DNA of 64,000 nucleotides, taken from Microbacterium sp. (GTDB lineage: Bacteria; Actinomycetota; Actinomycetes; Actinomycetales; Microbacteriaceae). Below the pieces are notes generated by a model. That model saw nothing but the letters and a program-made list of their open reading frames with translations. It was not told the origin of the DNA and searched no databases. Numbering within the stretch: position 1 is the first letter of the stretch; each line of letters begins with the position of its first letter. This document shows positions 63,901-64,000 of this stretch, piece by piece. The stretch is from assembly GCA_017306415.1 (NCBI GenBank), contig JAFKIL010000001.1:1039971-1103970 (forward strand), written 5' to 3'. The translations under genes were made by a program, and so were the position numbers.

Positions 63901-64000
63901 ATGGCGTCAGTCACGTTCGACAACGCAACCCGCCTGTACCCCGGGGGCACGCGTCCCGCGGTGGACAAGCTCAACCTCGAGGTCGCCGACGGCGAGTTCC
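63901..64000 (+). CDS. Partial ABC transporter ATPase of the sugar-import type, cut by window
   Basis: Only the first 33 codons are visible: MASVTFDNATRLYPGGTRPA, followed by VDKLNLEVADGEF. The pattern V-x-F-D-x-A-x-R-x-Y-P and DxxNLxVxDGEF is the opening of MsmK/UgpC-type ATPases that serve sugar importers; the Walker A motif would follow next. GAAGGAGAAG precedes the ATG and is a good ribosome binding site. The truncation is caused by the window edge. Confidence 0.8.
   Translation, partial: MASVTFDNATRLYPGGTRPAVDKLNLEVADGEF

Noticed and set aside
1-64000. CRISPR arrays, prophage or insertion-sequence transposases
   Set aside because: No regular short direct repeats with spacers, no phage structural genes and no DDE or serine/tyrosine recombinase genes were recognised on either strand.

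Overview
The window is a high-GC, gene-dense chromosomal segment from an actinobacterium. Several genes point to the family Microbacteriaceae, most likely Microbacterium or a close relative: an Lsr2 nucleoid protein, F420-dependent oxidoreductases, a helicase-like protein with a nuclease-like tail of the kind named after a Microbacterium testaceum protein, a small partner protein ending in DVPPHY, and frequent GTG starts. No taxonomic marker gene is present, so the genus is an inference. I see no prophage, insertion-sequence transposase, CRISPR array or rRNA. Both window edges cut a gene: a hypothetical protein at the left and a sugar-type ABC ATPase at the right.

Layout. 1-4.8 kb: hypothetical protein, alpha/beta hydrolase with acyl-CoA dehydrogenase, a CsoR/RcnR-type metal sensor, a DUF445 membrane protein, a gamma-glutamylcyclotransferase-like protein and a SixA-type phosphatase. 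4.8-12.6 kb: a complete histidine-utilisation operon (hutH-hutU-M20 amidohydrolase-hutF-hutI) divergent from an IclR regulator, with a palindrome over the regulator start. 12.6-14.5 kb: a frameshifted remnant of a glycogen-debranching-type enzyme, a YbaK deacylase, then a 1.1-kb cassette with perfect 18-bp terminal inverted repeats enclosing one AbiEi/DUF559-type nuclease-like gene. 14.7-21 kb: Leu/Val dehydrogenase, acyl-CoA ligase, F420 oxidoreductase, a MarR/quinone-oxidoreductase divergent pair with a long operator, and a 3-hydroxyisobutyrate-dehydrogenase-like gene behind two LacI-like operators. 21-27 kb: a Tat-exported phospholipase C-type phosphoesterase, an MFS exporter, a YidC-like insertase with a small membrane partner, and a MarR/F420-type reductase pair. 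27-31.4 kb: tRNA-Ala(CGC) with a strong terminator, a coiled-coil membrane protein, a GNAT, galU, and a 5-formyl-THF cyclo-ligase/fmdB/mscL run.

31.4-39.6 kb: a helicase-like giant with damaged Walker motifs and its small overlapping partner, a divergent MGMT homologue that lacks the alkyl-acceptor cysteine, a GAF-LuxR regulator, Lsr2 and a DHA2 exporter. 40-46.8 kb: a seven-gene run (Liv-type substrate-binding protein, fused LivH-LivM permease, LivG, LivF, luciferase-like monooxygenase, CMD protein, AhpD-like protein) that looks like an uncharacterised import-and-oxidise module. 46.8-50.2 kb: VanZ-like protein, sensor kinase, response regulator and a VanY-like carboxypeptidase. 50.2-57.5 kb: YCII, YaeQ, SnoaL-like, HutD-like and SDR proteins, an internally duplicated membrane protein, a second Tat-exported phosphoesterase, and a MarR/VOC pair with two identical operators. 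57.3-64 kb: a small conserved-looking protein, a TetR-epimerase operon, a DUF308-lipase fusion, a CBS-protein/NhaD-ArsB-type transporter pair and a DUF4396 protein.

Themes: many divergent regulator/target pairs with readable palindromic operators, a self-contained histidine catabolic operon that ends in the HutF route, several long intergenic inverted repeats, and three proteins with visibly lost or altered catalytic residues.
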